64,000 bases of DNA, taken from the NCBI GenBank assembly GCA_963740675.1, contig CAVUFS010000005.1, forward strand, positions 186,001 to 250,000. Reading direction: 5' to 3'. Numbering within the stretch: position 1 is the first letter of the stretch; every line of letters starts with the position of its first letter. The notes under the pieces were generated by a model that ran no database searches, was not told the DNA's origin, and saw nothing but the letters and a program-made list of their open reading frames with translations. Both the position numbers and the translations under genes were made by a program. The DNA is from CAIKMD01 sp963740675. Lineage in GTDB: Bacteria > Pseudomonadota > Alphaproteobacteria > ATCC43930 > CGMCC-115725. Shown piece by piece: positions 18,611-27,207 of this stretch.

Positions 18611-19696
18611 ATGTCAGCCCGATCCATCAAGACCGCCGCTTTTATCGCGCTGCTGGCCGCGCTCGTGTGCCTCGGTTCGCTTGCGGCGAAAGCCGCGGAG
18701 CTGAGCCCGGCGATGAAGGCGCTGGCCGAAGCGGCGGACAAGGAAGGAAACCTCACCGTCGTCGCGGGGGATCTCGTGCTCGGCGGCGCCGACAATTGGA
18801 AAAGCCTCGAAACCGGGATGAACGCGATGTTCGGAACCAACATCAAGATCCGTTGGTCGCCTGGCCCGGCGCTGATGCAGCAGGGTTTCCAGCTTCTCCA
18901 AGAAGCCAAGGCAAACCGCAAAGCGAGTAGCGATCTCTATGACGCGCCCAACCAAATCGTGCTGCAGATGCTCGATGCCGATATGCTTACGCGCACAGAC
19001 TGGAACGAGCTTCTCCCCGGCCGGATCACCGACGAGATGATCGAGGAAGGCGGCGCGCTGCTGCGCTGGCAATCCTATGCGCGTGGCGTGATCTACAACA
19101 CCAAACTGCTGCCGAATCCGCCCAGAACGCTCGCCGGCTATCTCGATCCGTCGCTCAAGGGAAAATTGGCCACGACACCGTACGCCGCAGGCTTCGATCT
19201 GCTTGCGGCGCCCGACAGCCTCGGGCCGGACGCGACCATCAAATACGCGAAGCAACTGAGCGAGCAGGTGTCCGGTCTCATCCGGTGCCCTGACGAGGAT
19301 CGCATCATCTCCGGCGAGTTCGCGGCGCTACTGATCGACTGCGGCGAAGGAAAAGTAGCAGAAAAGGCAGCGAAGGGCGCTCCGATCGGCCGCGTCCTCC
19401 TCAAGGAAATGAACCGGATCACATTCTTCTATCTGACCGTACCGAAGAACGCAGAGCACCCAAATGCCGCCAAGCTCGCCGCCGCCTATTTCATGACGCC
19501 GGAAGGGCAAAAATTATCCATGGCGGACGGTGGGCGAGACCTCCTCTTCTTTCCGGACTCGAAGGTTCGCCAGAGCCTCAAGGATCTCTCCCCTGATTTG
19601 AGCGGTCTCACCTATGTATCCGCTGACTGGATGCGGCATACGGATGTGGGGACAACGCTCAACCAAGTCGTCGATATCTTTGCCGCCAAGAAGTAA
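18611..19696 (+). CDS. Fe3+/spermidine-type extracellular substrate-binding protein
   Basis: 361 aa from the ATG at 18611 (GAGGGAG upstream). A signal peptide ends near AKAAE. The body is of the SBP_bac_1/6 type seen with iron(III) systems (GNLTVVAGDLVLGG, GVIYNTKLLPNPPRTLAGYL, LDPSLKGKLATTPY, HPNAAKLAAAYFMTPEGQ). Related proteins also bind other small anions or amines, so iron is not certain. The permease follows after 42 bases on the same strand. No ATPase gene is adjacent. Confidence 0.82.
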   Translation: MSARSIKTAAFIALLAALVCLGSLAAKAAELSPAMKALAEAADKEGNLTVVAGDLVLGGADNWKSLETGMNAMFGTNIKIRWSPGPALMQQGFQLLQEAKANRKASSDLYDAPNQIVLQMLDADMLTRTDWNELLPGRITDEMIEEGGALLRWQSYARGVIYNTKLLPNPPRTLAGYLDPSLKGKLATTPYAAGFDLLAAPDSLGPDATIKYAKQLSEQVSGLIRCPDEDRIISGEFAALLIDCGEGKVAEKAAKGAPIGRVLLKEMNRITFFYLTVPKNAEHPNAAKLAAAYFMTPEGQKLSMADGGRDLLFFPDSKVRQSLKDLSPDLSGLTYVSADWMRHTDVGTTLNQVVDIFAAKK

Positions 19697-19738
19697 CGCA
19701 ATCGCGGCCCATATCTTCGACACCCAAGCCGTAACCGA

Positions 19739-21481
19739 ATGCGGGGTACCCTTCATCGCGTAGACCTGGCATCGGCCGCGATGCTGGCAGCTTCTGCGGT
19801 CGTTGGTCTTTTAATTCTCGGCGCGCTTGCGGGGATCTTCTGGATCGGCCTGACCGTGGGCGACATCGGCTCCGCAAAGGCGCATTTCGGATTCGCTAAT
19901 TTCAGTAATGTCCTGACGAAGCCGGCAACATGGCTCGTTTTGGGCAATACGATCCTCTTTTCGGTCTACACGCAGGTCTTTGCCTTGCTGTTCGGCTTGC
20001 CGATCGCGTGGCTTGCGGAACGCTCCGACTTGCCGGGCCGCGCCACTCTCTTCGGGCTCATGACCATCTCGCTACTCATTCCCGGCTATACCTCGGCGAT
20101 GGGCTGGCTGTTCCTGCTGCATCCGCGGATCGGCGTGGTCAACAAGCTGTTCACCGATTTTCTCGGCTTCAGCGCGGGCCCGTTCAACGTGGCATCAATT
20201 GCCGGCATGGGATGGGTCCAGGGCCTCAACCTTGCGCCGCTCGCCTTCATCATGGTGGCCGCGACCTTCCGGGCGATGGACCCGATGCTCGAGGAAGCGG
20301 CCTCCATGTCCGGCGCCGGCTTCATCGCAACATTTCGGCGCGTGACGCTGCGTCTGGCGGGGCCGGGAATCTTTGCCGCGACCATCTACATCTTCATGAT
20401 CGGCTTCGCCGCCTTCGATGTTCCGGCGGTGATCGGGTGGACCAATCGGATCTTCACCTTCAGCACCTACGCCGTGTTGCTCATCAATTCGCTCCAAGGC
20501 CTGCCGCAATACGGGGCCGCGGCGGCTTTGTCGGTGCCGATCATCGCAATCGCGATCGGATTGGGCTGGTCTTACAACCGCATGCAGAGTCGCGCGCAGC
20601 GCTACGCTGTCGTCACCGGCAAGGGCTATCGCCCCAACCGCGTCGCGCTGGGGCGCTGGCGCTGGGCCGCGTGGAGCTTCATCGCGATCTATGTCGTGCT
20701 CGGCTTCGTCCTCCCCCTGCTGATGCTGGCCTGGGCCGCCTTCCTCCCCTACCTGCAGGTGCCGACGCTCGCCGCGTTCTCACTGCTGACGACTGCCAAT
20801 TTTAATGCGATCGCGTGGAGCTATGTGTCCGAGGCCGCCGGCCACACCGCGATCCTCATGGTGGCGGCGGCAACCTTGACGGTGATCCTCAGCCTTGCGT
20901 CGTCTTGGATCGTTTTGCGCAGCAAGATCCCGTTTCGGCCCGCGATCGATTTCGTGATGTTCCTGCCCCATGTGGTGCCGAACGTCATCTTCAGCGTCGC
21001 CATCCTGCTGATCACCTTGTTCGTGGTCGATCGCGTCGTGCCGATCTATGGGACCTTGTGGATCTTGCTCATTGTTTTTGTCATCGGCCGCATCAGCTAC
21101 GGAACGCGGATGACCAACAGCGGATTGATCCAGATTCATGGCGAACTGTTCGAATCAGCGCGTGTCGGTGGGGCAAGCACGGGGGCGATCCTGCTCAGGG
21201 TCGTGGTTCCCCTGATGATGCCGACGTTGGTCTACGCGTGGATCTGGACGGCGCTGCTGTGCTACCGCGAGCTGACGCTAGCGACCGTGCTCACGACCGG
21301 CGACAATCTCACCCTGCCGGTCTTGATCTGGCAGGCCTGGTACGACGGCAAGACCGGCATAGCAGCAGCGCAATCCTTGGTGATGCTGGCGTTCATGGTG
21401 CCGCTGCTCGGCCTTTACTGGATCGGCGCCAGAGGCCAATCGCGGACGCAGCTTGCCGGCCCGCGCTCGACAGCGATTTAA
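19739..21481 (+). CDS. Two-domain ABC transporter permease (FbpB type)
   Basis: 580 aa and about twelve hydrophobic helices, in two similar halves each carrying a BPD_transp_1 EAA-like loop (EEAASMSGAGFIATFRRVTL near 185-205 and ESARVGGASTGAILLRVVVP in the second half). Fused permeases of this size are typical for Fe3+ and some thiamine systems. The start is uncertain because no strong Shine-Dalgarno precedes 19739; ATG 19781 is an alternative. With the SBP upstream it forms a two-gene transporter unit lacking its own ATPase. Confidence 0.87.
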   Translation: MRGTLHRVDLASAAMLAASAVVGLLILGALAGIFWIGLTVGDIGSAKAHFGFANFSNVLTKPATWLVLGNTILFSVYTQVFALLFGLPIAWLAERSDLPGRATLFGLMTISLLIPGYTSAMGWLFLLHPRIGVVNKLFTDFLGFSAGPFNVASIAGMGWVQGLNLAPLAFIMVAATFRAMDPMLEEAASMSGAGFIATFRRVTLRLAGPGIFAATIYIFMIGFAAFDVPAVIGWTNRIFTFSTYAVLLINSLQGLPQYGAAAALSVPIIAIAIGLGWSYNRMQSRAQRYAVVTGKGYRPNRVALGRWRWAAWSFIAIYVVLGFVLPLLMLAWAAFLPYLQVPTLAAFSLLTTANFNAIAWSYVSEAAGHTAILMVAAATLTVILSLASSWIVLRSKIPFRPAIDFVMFLPHVVPNVIFSVAILLITLFVVDRVVPIYGTLWILLIVFVIGRISYGTRMTNSGLIQIHGELFESARVGGASTGAILLRVVVPLMMPTLVYAWIWTALLCYRELTLATVLTTGDNLTLPVLIWQAWYDGKTGIAAAQSLVMLAFMVPLLGLYWIGARGQSRTQLAGPRSTAI

Positions 21482-22290
21482 GATCGGAGATAGGCGCTCA
21501 CGAGCTCGAAGGTGCGGTCGGGCTGGTCGACTTGCGGCCAATGCCCCGCTTGGCGGACGACGTGCATCTCGGCATTGGGCAGCAGCCGGAGCATCAGGAT
21601 CGTGCGCTCCAGCGGCGAGTTCGGATCGTCGGCACCCCAATGAATGAGACACCGGTTCTTCACGCGGGGAAGCTCCGCATAGATCGGCACCGGCCGGCCG
21701 GTTTCGTTGCGTTGCCGTTCGGCTTCCTCGTTCTTACCCTTTGAATTCTCGTAGACGAGGCGAACGCGCTCCTCCGTCAAGGCGGCGGGATTCTTCAATA
21801 CCCGTTTCAACAGCTCGCGTGCGTTATCCATCGACGGCGTGTAGCGTCGGGCAAGCTCGCCGACCGAACCCGGCACCGGTGCCGTGGCCGGTGGCGCATT
21901 GGGCAACGGCGGCGGCAGCAAGGTCGAGGGCATCAGGACCAGCTTGTCGATGCGCGGGTCCGTCATGGCCATCGTGCACCCCATCAGCGTTCCCATCGAA
22001 CAACCCCAGATGTGATAGCGTTCGGGCGCGATATGATCGACGAAGGCGCGCGCATGCGCGATGCGCGTCTCGATCGAATAGTCCTTGGGATTGTCGGTCT
22101 GTCCGAATCCCGCCTCGTCGATGGCGTAGACCGAGTAGCCGGCATCGGCGAAACGCTGGATCTGGTCGCTCCACTCGACGGCGACGCAGGAGCCGGGGAG
22201 CTGGCCGTGCAGCAGCAGCAGGACGGGACCGCTCCCGGCATGCCAATAGTGGGTTCTGAGCCCCGCAACCGTGACGAAATCCTTGATCAT
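21478..22290 (-). CDS. Alpha/beta hydrolase, C-C bond/ester hydrolase type
   Basis: 270 aa from the ATG at 22290, which overlaps the stop of the Rieske gene (TGATG), so the two are translationally coupled. Oxyanion motif HG at 29-30, nucleophile elbow GCSMG (Ser 98), acid in WGADDPNSP (Asp 221/222) and catalytic His 250 (RQAGHWPQ) are all present. The order and lid region resemble meta-cleavage-product hydrolases. Following an oxygenase, it likely hydrolyses a ring-cleavage or ester product; the exact substrate is unknown. The 3' ends of this gene and the permease overlap by 4 bases (convergent). Confidence 0.85.
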   Translation of the reverse strand: MIKDFVTVAGLRTHYWHAGSGPVLLLLHGQLPGSCVAVEWSDQIQRFADAGYSVYAIDEAGFGQTDNPKDYSIETRIAHARAFVDHIAPERYHIWGCSMGTLMGCTMAMTDPRIDKLVLMPSTLLPPPLPNAPPATAPVPGSVGELARRYTPSMDNARELLKRVLKNPAALTEERVRLVYENSKGKNEEAERQRNETGRPVPIYAELPRVKNRCLIHWGADDPNSPLERTILMLRLLPNAEMHVVRQAGHWPQVDQPDRTFELVSAYLRS

Positions 22291-23477
22291 CACATCAGCT
22301 CGCGGTGCATCGCCGCGACGTCCTTCCACAGATAGTCGGGGCGCTTCCATTCCTTGAGCGGCCGGCCTTCCGCCAAGGCGGTCATCTCGCGCACAAAGAG
22401 ACGGCGCAGCATCACGACGCTCACATCCGTGGCGCCACGGTTCTCCGGAAAATCGCGCTCCTCCACAGGCCCCAGGCTTGTCAGTACGGAACAATCCTGG
22501 ATGTTGGTGAGGAGGAAATTATTCACCGTGTCGGTACGCTCCTTGAGCATCCGCATGTCCTCGACGCCCGCGATGAGCCCGCGCGCCACCTCGACCGCGC
22601 TCGCTTCGTCCTTCGTCGATCTGGTGTGCGTCGCGCGAGCGGCATCGACTTGTTCCTTGATGCGCGGGATGGCGACGAGATTAAAGCGGATGGCTGAGTT
22701 ATCATCGCGCGGAACACGATAGCCCCGGGTAAAGAATCCGACACCGCCGGGACGCGACGGCGTGAATTCGACCGCGTTCGGCATGTCGAAGTACGAATTG
22801 TTGAAGACCGCATTCTTGCCTGTTCCATCGAACGTACCGAACAGGCCGCATGCGTTCTCTTCCCAGTGAATGTTGCTGGGAACACCGTAGCCGAACTGCC
22901 AGTGGAGAAAGGCGGTATGCGCCATATCGGTCGCATTCTCGAGTAGGTCGAAATAGCTACACGGCCACGTGTCGGCCGCGATCTGGCAGTCGTAAAGCTC
23001 CGCATCCTCGTAATCGGCCAGCCGCGGCAAGGGCGGCGGCTCCCCTTCGCCGAGATAAACGAAGATCAGGCCGAGATACTCACGCGTGGGATAAGCCTTG
23101 ATGCTGATGCGCTCGCAAAAGGACTTCGGCTCCGCGGGCTGCGCAACGCAGCGCCCGTCGGCGGTGAACTTCCATCCATGATAGGCGCATTGAATGAGCT
23201 CGTCTTCGACGAAGCCCAGCGAAAGATGCACGCCGCGATGCGGACAACGCTGGGCAACGATATGCGGGGTACCCGAGGCGCCGCGATAAAGCGTCAGGTC
23301 CTCGCCGAGAATGCGGATCGGCTTGACGTGCCCCGGCGCGATCTCATGCCCGACGAAGATGGGATGCCAGAAGCGCCGCAGATAATTGCCGCCGATCGTG
23401 CCCGGTCCGACGCGTAGCACATCCTTGTAGCCAAGCGCCGAAATCCCGGTGCCTCTATCCACATTATTGTTATTCAT
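22290..23477 (-). CDS. Rieske [2Fe-2S] aromatic ring-hydroxylating oxygenase, large subunit
   Basis: 395 aa. Rieske ligands are Cys78-x-His80 (CPHRGVHL) and Cys97-x2-His100 (CAYHGW). The mononuclear iron motif is Glu180-x3-Asp184-x2-His187-x4-His192, complete and in the expected place. The size and single-chain build resemble phthalate-4,5-dioxygenase-type and related one-component oxygenases that use a separate reductase; none is encoded nearby. It is the first gene of a two-gene unit with the alpha/beta hydrolase. The natural substrate cannot be inferred beyond an aromatic or N-/O-methylated small molecule. Confidence 0.9.
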   Translation of the reverse strand: MNNNNVDRGTGISALGYKDVLRVGPGTIGGNYLRRFWHPIFVGHEIAPGHVKPIRILGEDLTLYRGASGTPHIVAQRCPHRGVHLSLGFVEDELIQCAYHGWKFTADGRCVAQPAEPKSFCERISIKAYPTREYLGLIFVYLGEGEPPPLPRLADYEDAELYDCQIAADTWPCSYFDLLENATDMAHTAFLHWQFGYGVPSNIHWEENACGLFGTFDGTGKNAVFNNSYFDMPNAVEFTPSRPGGVGFFTRGYRVPRDDNSAIRFNLVAIPRIKEQVDAARATHTRSTKDEASAVEVARGLIAGVEDMRMLKERTDTVNNFLLTNIQDCSVLTSLGPVEERDFPENRGATDVSVVMLRRLFVREMTALAEGRPLKEWKRPDYLWKDVAAMHRELM

Positions 23478-23652
23478 ATCCGCCTCCAGCGTTCAGGGCC
23501 GGGGCAAGTATCACAACGCATGAGCCGCGATTTCAAGCCCAGTCTCGTCGCGTACCGGCGCGACGGCGGCCGGCTTGGACGCGATTTGTCAGAACTCCGC
23601 GCCTTGCCCTAAACTGGTGACTATTCCGGGGAAACGCAGGCGGGAGAAAGTC

Positions 23653-24423
23653 ATGGCGGAAGGCACTTCAACGTCGTTGGACGATCGCGCCGACGCGCTC
23701 GAGCGCAAGATGAGCGACGAGCTCGACGTGCTGATCTCGAAATCGGCGCTATTCAACATGGCCGACGGCAATCTCGGCCCGACCAATATGGGCGCGAGCC
23801 TCAGCGTCGCCGATCGGAAGGGAAAATTCTACCTGATGGACGACGACCCGCGCCTGCCGACGATGCCGGAGCGGCCGACCCTGCTCGACTTCTTCAAATA
23901 TCGCGCAGGCGGAACGCAGCATCTGCTGCAAAGCGGCAATCTCGCGTTGAAGAAGGGCATGCCCGAGAAGATCGTCCTCGCCTGCCTTCTGCACGACATC
24001 GCCAATTCGCTCTTCATCAAGAGCGATCACGGTTATTGGGGCGCAGCGCTCATCGAGCCCTATGTCGACGAGGAGATCAGTTGGGCGATCCGCGCGCATC
24101 AGGCGGTTCGCTTCTTCCCCGATAAATCCGTCGGCTATACCTATCCGGAAATGTATGTCCGGCATTTCGGCGCCCATTACGTGCCCGAGCCCTACATCCA
24201 AGAAGCCTACAAAAAGGCGCGCGCGCACAAATGGTATATGACGGCGCGCATGATCACCGTGCACGACCTTTATTCGTTCGATCCGAACGTGGTCGTGACC
24301 TGGGAGCCTTTCGAAGACATTATCGGCCGCCACTTCAAGCAGCCCGCGGAAGGTTTGGGCTTTGACGATAGCGCCTCGGCGTTTATGTGGCGCACCATTC
24401 GCCGGCCGACGAAATACCTCTAA
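23653..24423 (+). CDS. HD-domain metal-dependent phosphohydrolase-like protein
   Basis: 256 aa from the ATG at 23653 after GGGAGAAAG. An HD-type constellation is visible: His90 (GGTQHLLQSG), His114-Asp115 (CLLHDIAN), His126 (SDHGYWG) and His149 (IRAHQAV). The C-terminal half is rich in aromatic residues and has HDLYSFDPN. HD proteins hydrolyse phosphate esters, but a subset are mixed-valence diiron oxygenases that cleave C-P or C-C bonds (PhnZ/MIOX type). The neighbourhood of a Rieske oxygenase makes that alternative worth testing. It is divergent from the Rieske gene, with 175 bases between. Confidence 0.75.
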   Translation: MAEGTSTSLDDRADALERKMSDELDVLISKSALFNMADGNLGPTNMGASLSVADRKGKFYLMDDDPRLPTMPERPTLLDFFKYRAGGTQHLLQSGNLALKKGMPEKIVLACLLHDIANSLFIKSDHGYWGAALIEPYVDEEISWAIRAHQAVRFFPDKSVGYTYPEMYVRHFGAHYVPEPYIQEAYKKARAHKWYMTARMITVHDLYSFDPNVVVTWEPFEDIIGRHFKQPAEGLGFDDSASAFMWRTIRRPTKYL

Positions 24424-24473
24424 TCGAGTAATGTACAGCGGCGCGCAGCGCCATCGGTTTGAGCGGATGTAAC

Positions 24474-24500
24474 AAGCGGGCGGCCGATGGCTGCCCGCTT
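24474..24500 (-). terminator. Hairpin behind the ompA-like remnant
   Basis: A 12-bp stem (AAGCGGGC / GCCCGCTT extended inward with one G-U pair) closes a 3-base loop. On the minus strand it is followed by TTGTTA. It lies 4 bases past the stop of the OmpA-like fragment, as expected for that gene's original terminator. It could also serve the HD gene from the other side. Confidence 0.6.
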
Positions 24501-24504
24501 TCGC

Positions 24505-24586
24505 TTACATCGCGATCTCGACACGGCGGTTCTGCGGCTCGCGAACGCCGTCCGCCGTCGGCACGCGCGGGTTCTCTTTGCCGTGC
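24505..24586 (-). pseudogene. Remnant of an OmpA-family C-terminus
   Basis: The minus strand encodes VPTADGVREPQNRRVEI followed by AM and a stop. This is the signature end of OmpA-type peptidoglycan-binding domains (GKENPRVPT precedes it). The frame has no start codon, and the rest of the roughly 120-residue domain is missing. The fragment joins directly to the end of the class A SBP gene upstream, so a deletion that brought the SBP gene next to the ompA tail is the simplest reading. Confidence 0.7.
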
Positions 24587-24629
24587 CAACTCCCGTCGAT
24601 GGCCGAAGCGGGAACGGCCAGAGCAAAGC

Positions 24630-25601
24630 CTATGAGAGAAACTTCTCGGTATAGAGCGTGGCAATATCGACCGACGGATCGACGGTCTTCATGTCGGTCC
24701 AGGATTCGCGCAACGTCGCCAGTGCTTGCGGATCGAAGCGCCCGTTGGTCGAGAATTTCGTCATCAGCGTGTCGTACATGCGCTCCGAAACGCCGGTCGT
24801 ATAGCCCGTAACCTTAGCGGCGATCGGCGTCGTCTCCGCTCGGTGCGCCTTCATGAAAGCGACGGATTCGAACCAGCCTTTGAGGAAACGCCGTACCGCG
24901 TCGGGATTCTGCTCGGCAATCGCGTTGCTGGCGAAGATAGTGAAGAGTTCGATGCTTTTCACATAGGTCGAGCAATCGATCAGCAACCGTCCCGCTTTGG
25001 TCTCTTCGAGCTGGTAGCCGGTCGAAGTACCGCCGACATCGGCATCGATCGCGCCCGTCTTCAGCGCCGCGAAAGCCGAGGTCGGCGAGCCGCCGATCGG
25101 CACCGCGACCGCGCTGTCCGCGCCGCTCCAGCCCTGGGAGAGATTGAGTGCCATCACCAGCCATTCGGTGAGCGAGCCGGTGCTGGTGATGCCGATCTTC
25201 TTGCCTTTGAGTGAATCGATACCGTGGCCGGAAAAGCCGCTGCCGACGCTGATCCCCATGAAAGCCGCCAATTCACAGATCGTCGCCACCGCGATCTCCG
25301 GCGCACCTTTGGCGATGAGCTGCATTTCGGGACCGGAGCTCAGCGAGAAGTCGACGGCGCCGGCGACAACCGCCTGCGCCATCTTGGTACCGCCGGCGAA
25401 GATGATCTCCTCGACCTCAACGCCATGCTTGGCGAAGATGCCGTGCTGCATGCCGACATTGAGCGGGATGTAGCCATAGACCTGGGCGACCGCCTTGCCG
25501 ACGCGCAGCTTGTCGGCGGCTCGCGCACTACGCAGCGCGGGCAGTGCCAGCACGGTGCCGATACCCGAGATGGCGGCGCGCCGCGACATCTTGGCTTTCA
25601 T
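24630..25601 (-). CDS. NMT1/THI5-like ABC substrate-binding protein (class A, Tat-like signal)
   Basis: 323 aa. The N-terminus KMSRRAAISGIGTVLALPAL carries a twin-arginine-like motif, unlike the other SBPs here. Class A pattern: LRVGKAVAQVYGYIPLNVG, GGTKMAQAVVAGAVDFSLS, SGPEMQLIAKGAPEIAV and the C-terminal TLYTEKFLS. It is orphan. It is divergent from the TPR/glycosyltransferase-like gene across a 270-base AT-rich spacer. Confidence 0.87.
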   Translation of the reverse strand: MKAKMSRRAAISGIGTVLALPALRSARAADKLRVGKAVAQVYGYIPLNVGMQHGIFAKHGVEVEEIIFAGGTKMAQAVVAGAVDFSLSSGPEMQLIAKGAPEIAVATICELAAFMGISVGSGFSGHGIDSLKGKKIGITSTGSLTEWLVMALNLSQGWSGADSAVAVPIGGSPTSAFAALKTGAIDADVGGTSTGYQLEETKAGRLLIDCSTYVKSIELFTIFASNAIAEQNPDAVRRFLKGWFESVAFMKAHRAETTPIAAKVTGYTTGVSERMYDTLMTKFSTNGRFDPQALATLRESWTDMKTVDPSVDIATLYTEKFLS

Positions 25602-25869
25602 GATGTCCTCCCTGTTACTGCACGTTATCGTTCGATTGTTTCGTCGGACGATATCAAGGAGCCGTCAGCCAGTCACCTTGGCAGCGATCGGCGGGAGCCA
25701 GCTCGGCCACCGGCGATGGCCGGTGCGTGGCTGATAGGATTCCTCGGAATTCTCCGTTGGGACCTATTCGAATCTCTATCAGTTATCTCTTCTTTTTCAG
25801 TCAGATCGCTGTATTAGGAAAGATAGATAGAATTGAGAGCATAATTTCTATAGTTGCCTTTAAAAATAG
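25602..25869. other. AT-rich divergent spacer
   Basis: This is the most AT-rich stretch of the window (notably 25780-25870, with many TATA and AAA runs). It presumably contains the promoters of the class A SBP (minus) and the TPR/GT-like gene (plus). An in-frame TAG at 25867 closes the plus-strand frame of the latter. No specific operator was recognised. The base composition is unlike the flanking genes and may mark acquired DNA. Confidence 0.45.
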
Positions 25870-26049
25870 AAAATTAACCAAAGCGATCTACACCGGATCG
25901 GTGAAGTCAGATCCGGAGTTACCGTCAGGCTTGATGCGGCCATTGCACGCTACGAAAGCGGCGATCTTGGCGGAGCGGCACCTCTCTTCGTCACCGCCCT
26001 CACCGCGAACCCCGAAACCGAGCCGCCCTGGCTCTATCTCGCCCTGATC

Positions 26050-27186
26050 TTGTTGCGGCAGGGCGCGACAGCGCAGCTGCTCGGCCTGATCGAGCTGCGC
26101 CAACAGCAGCGCAAGAATGCGCTCGGCCTTTTCTATGACGCACTAAGCGAATGTATGCGCCGCGGACACGGTGCGGCGATCCCTCCGCTTGCGGCGTCTC
26201 TCCCGAGCAACAGCGCACTTGGAGTGATTCTCGGATTCTTTTCAGGTTGTCTTGCCGCGCGCGGCGATGATTGGCAGCGCGCCATTGCCGATCTCAAGAC
26301 GGCGGCTATCGGCGCGCAACATTGCGCTGCGCTGTTCGCCGACGACCCACGGCTTTATTCGATCCAAAGCCAAGGTCACATTTTTGAGGACGCGTCCTTC
26401 CTCGAAGGTGTCGCCGCACAAAGCTGGAGTGACGTCACCGGGGCGACGCACGCCTTGCGGCCCGCGCTCGATGTGATTTCTTGCCCGACAACGACAGCGC
26501 CGTTCGTCTATCTCGTCTCTTGCAACCCTCTCTATCTTCGGCGGTTCGGAGAGACCATCGCCGCGAGCTGCGAGGGTGCGGGGCTCGCGACCACGCCGCA
26601 TTTCCACATCGTCGATCCCGATGACGACACCGAGACCGCCCTGAGGCGCCTTCGAGCGCGGTGCGATGGCGTGACCATCGGCTGGAGCTCAGAATCATAC
26701 CGGGTGGATGACTGCGGCTACCGTCGTGCCGGTTACTATGCCTGCGCCCGGTTTCTCCGCGCCCGTGAGGTCAGCGATTATTACGGCCGCGATGTGCTGA
26801 TCCTCGATGCGGATACCGAGGCTCTGGGCGATGTCGGCAAGCTCGTCGCCGGCCTGCAAAACGCCGATCTCGGCTATTTCAGTTGCGGCGACGTGCTGCC
26901 GTGGCTCCTCTGCCGCGCGGCGGCCGTCTATATCCGCCACACGGGAGCGGGCCGTGCGTTTATGGATCTGATGCGCAAATTTATTGCGGTCAAAGTGGAA
27001 CAGGAAGGATTCTGGGGACTCGATCAGGCGGCACTCTATTGTGCCTCGCGTTATTGCGCGGATCGGGAGGGATTACGCTTTCTCGAGCTGTCCAATGCGC
27101 TCGGCTTTACGCTCGAGCAGTTTGCGCGCTCGGCAAGCAGCGACGTCGAGAAGCAAGGCTTGCGCAAATTGGCGAAAGCAGCGTAA
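26050..27186 (+). CDS. TPR-like / nucleotide-sugar transferase-like protein, start unresolved
   Basis: 378 aa from a TTG. The N-terminal third is TPR-like helical (LYLALILLRQG...RKNALGLFYDALSECMRRG). From about residue 150 it resembles a GT-A glycosyltransferase: APFVYLVSCNPLYLRRF, a DxD-type metal motif ILDADTE, and FWGLDQAALYCASRY near the C-terminus. TPR-like sequence continues in frame upstream (AAIARYESGDLGGAAPLF) to about 25900, but no ATG or GTG exists before the TAG at 25867. So either an unusual start (ATT 25873) is used or the 5' end is damaged. The acceptor is unknown. Confidence 0.6.
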   Translation: MLRQGATAQLLGLIELRQQQRKNALGLFYDALSECMRRGHGAAIPPLAASLPSNSALGVILGFFSGCLAARGDDWQRAIADLKTAAIGAQHCAALFADDPRLYSIQSQGHIFEDASFLEGVAAQSWSDVTGATHALRPALDVISCPTTTAPFVYLVSCNPLYLRRFGETIAASCEGAGLATTPHFHIVDPDDDTETALRRLRARCDGVTIGWSSESYRVDDCGYRRAGYYACARFLRAREVSDYYGRDVLILDADTEALGDVGKLVAGLQNADLGYFSCGDVLPWLLCRAAAVYIRHTGAGRAFMDLMRKFIAVKVEQEGFWGLDQAALYCASRYCADREGLRFLELSNALGFTLEQFARSASSDVEKQGLRKLAKAA

Positions 27187-27207
27187 GAGCGGCCGCCTGA
27201 CCATCGG

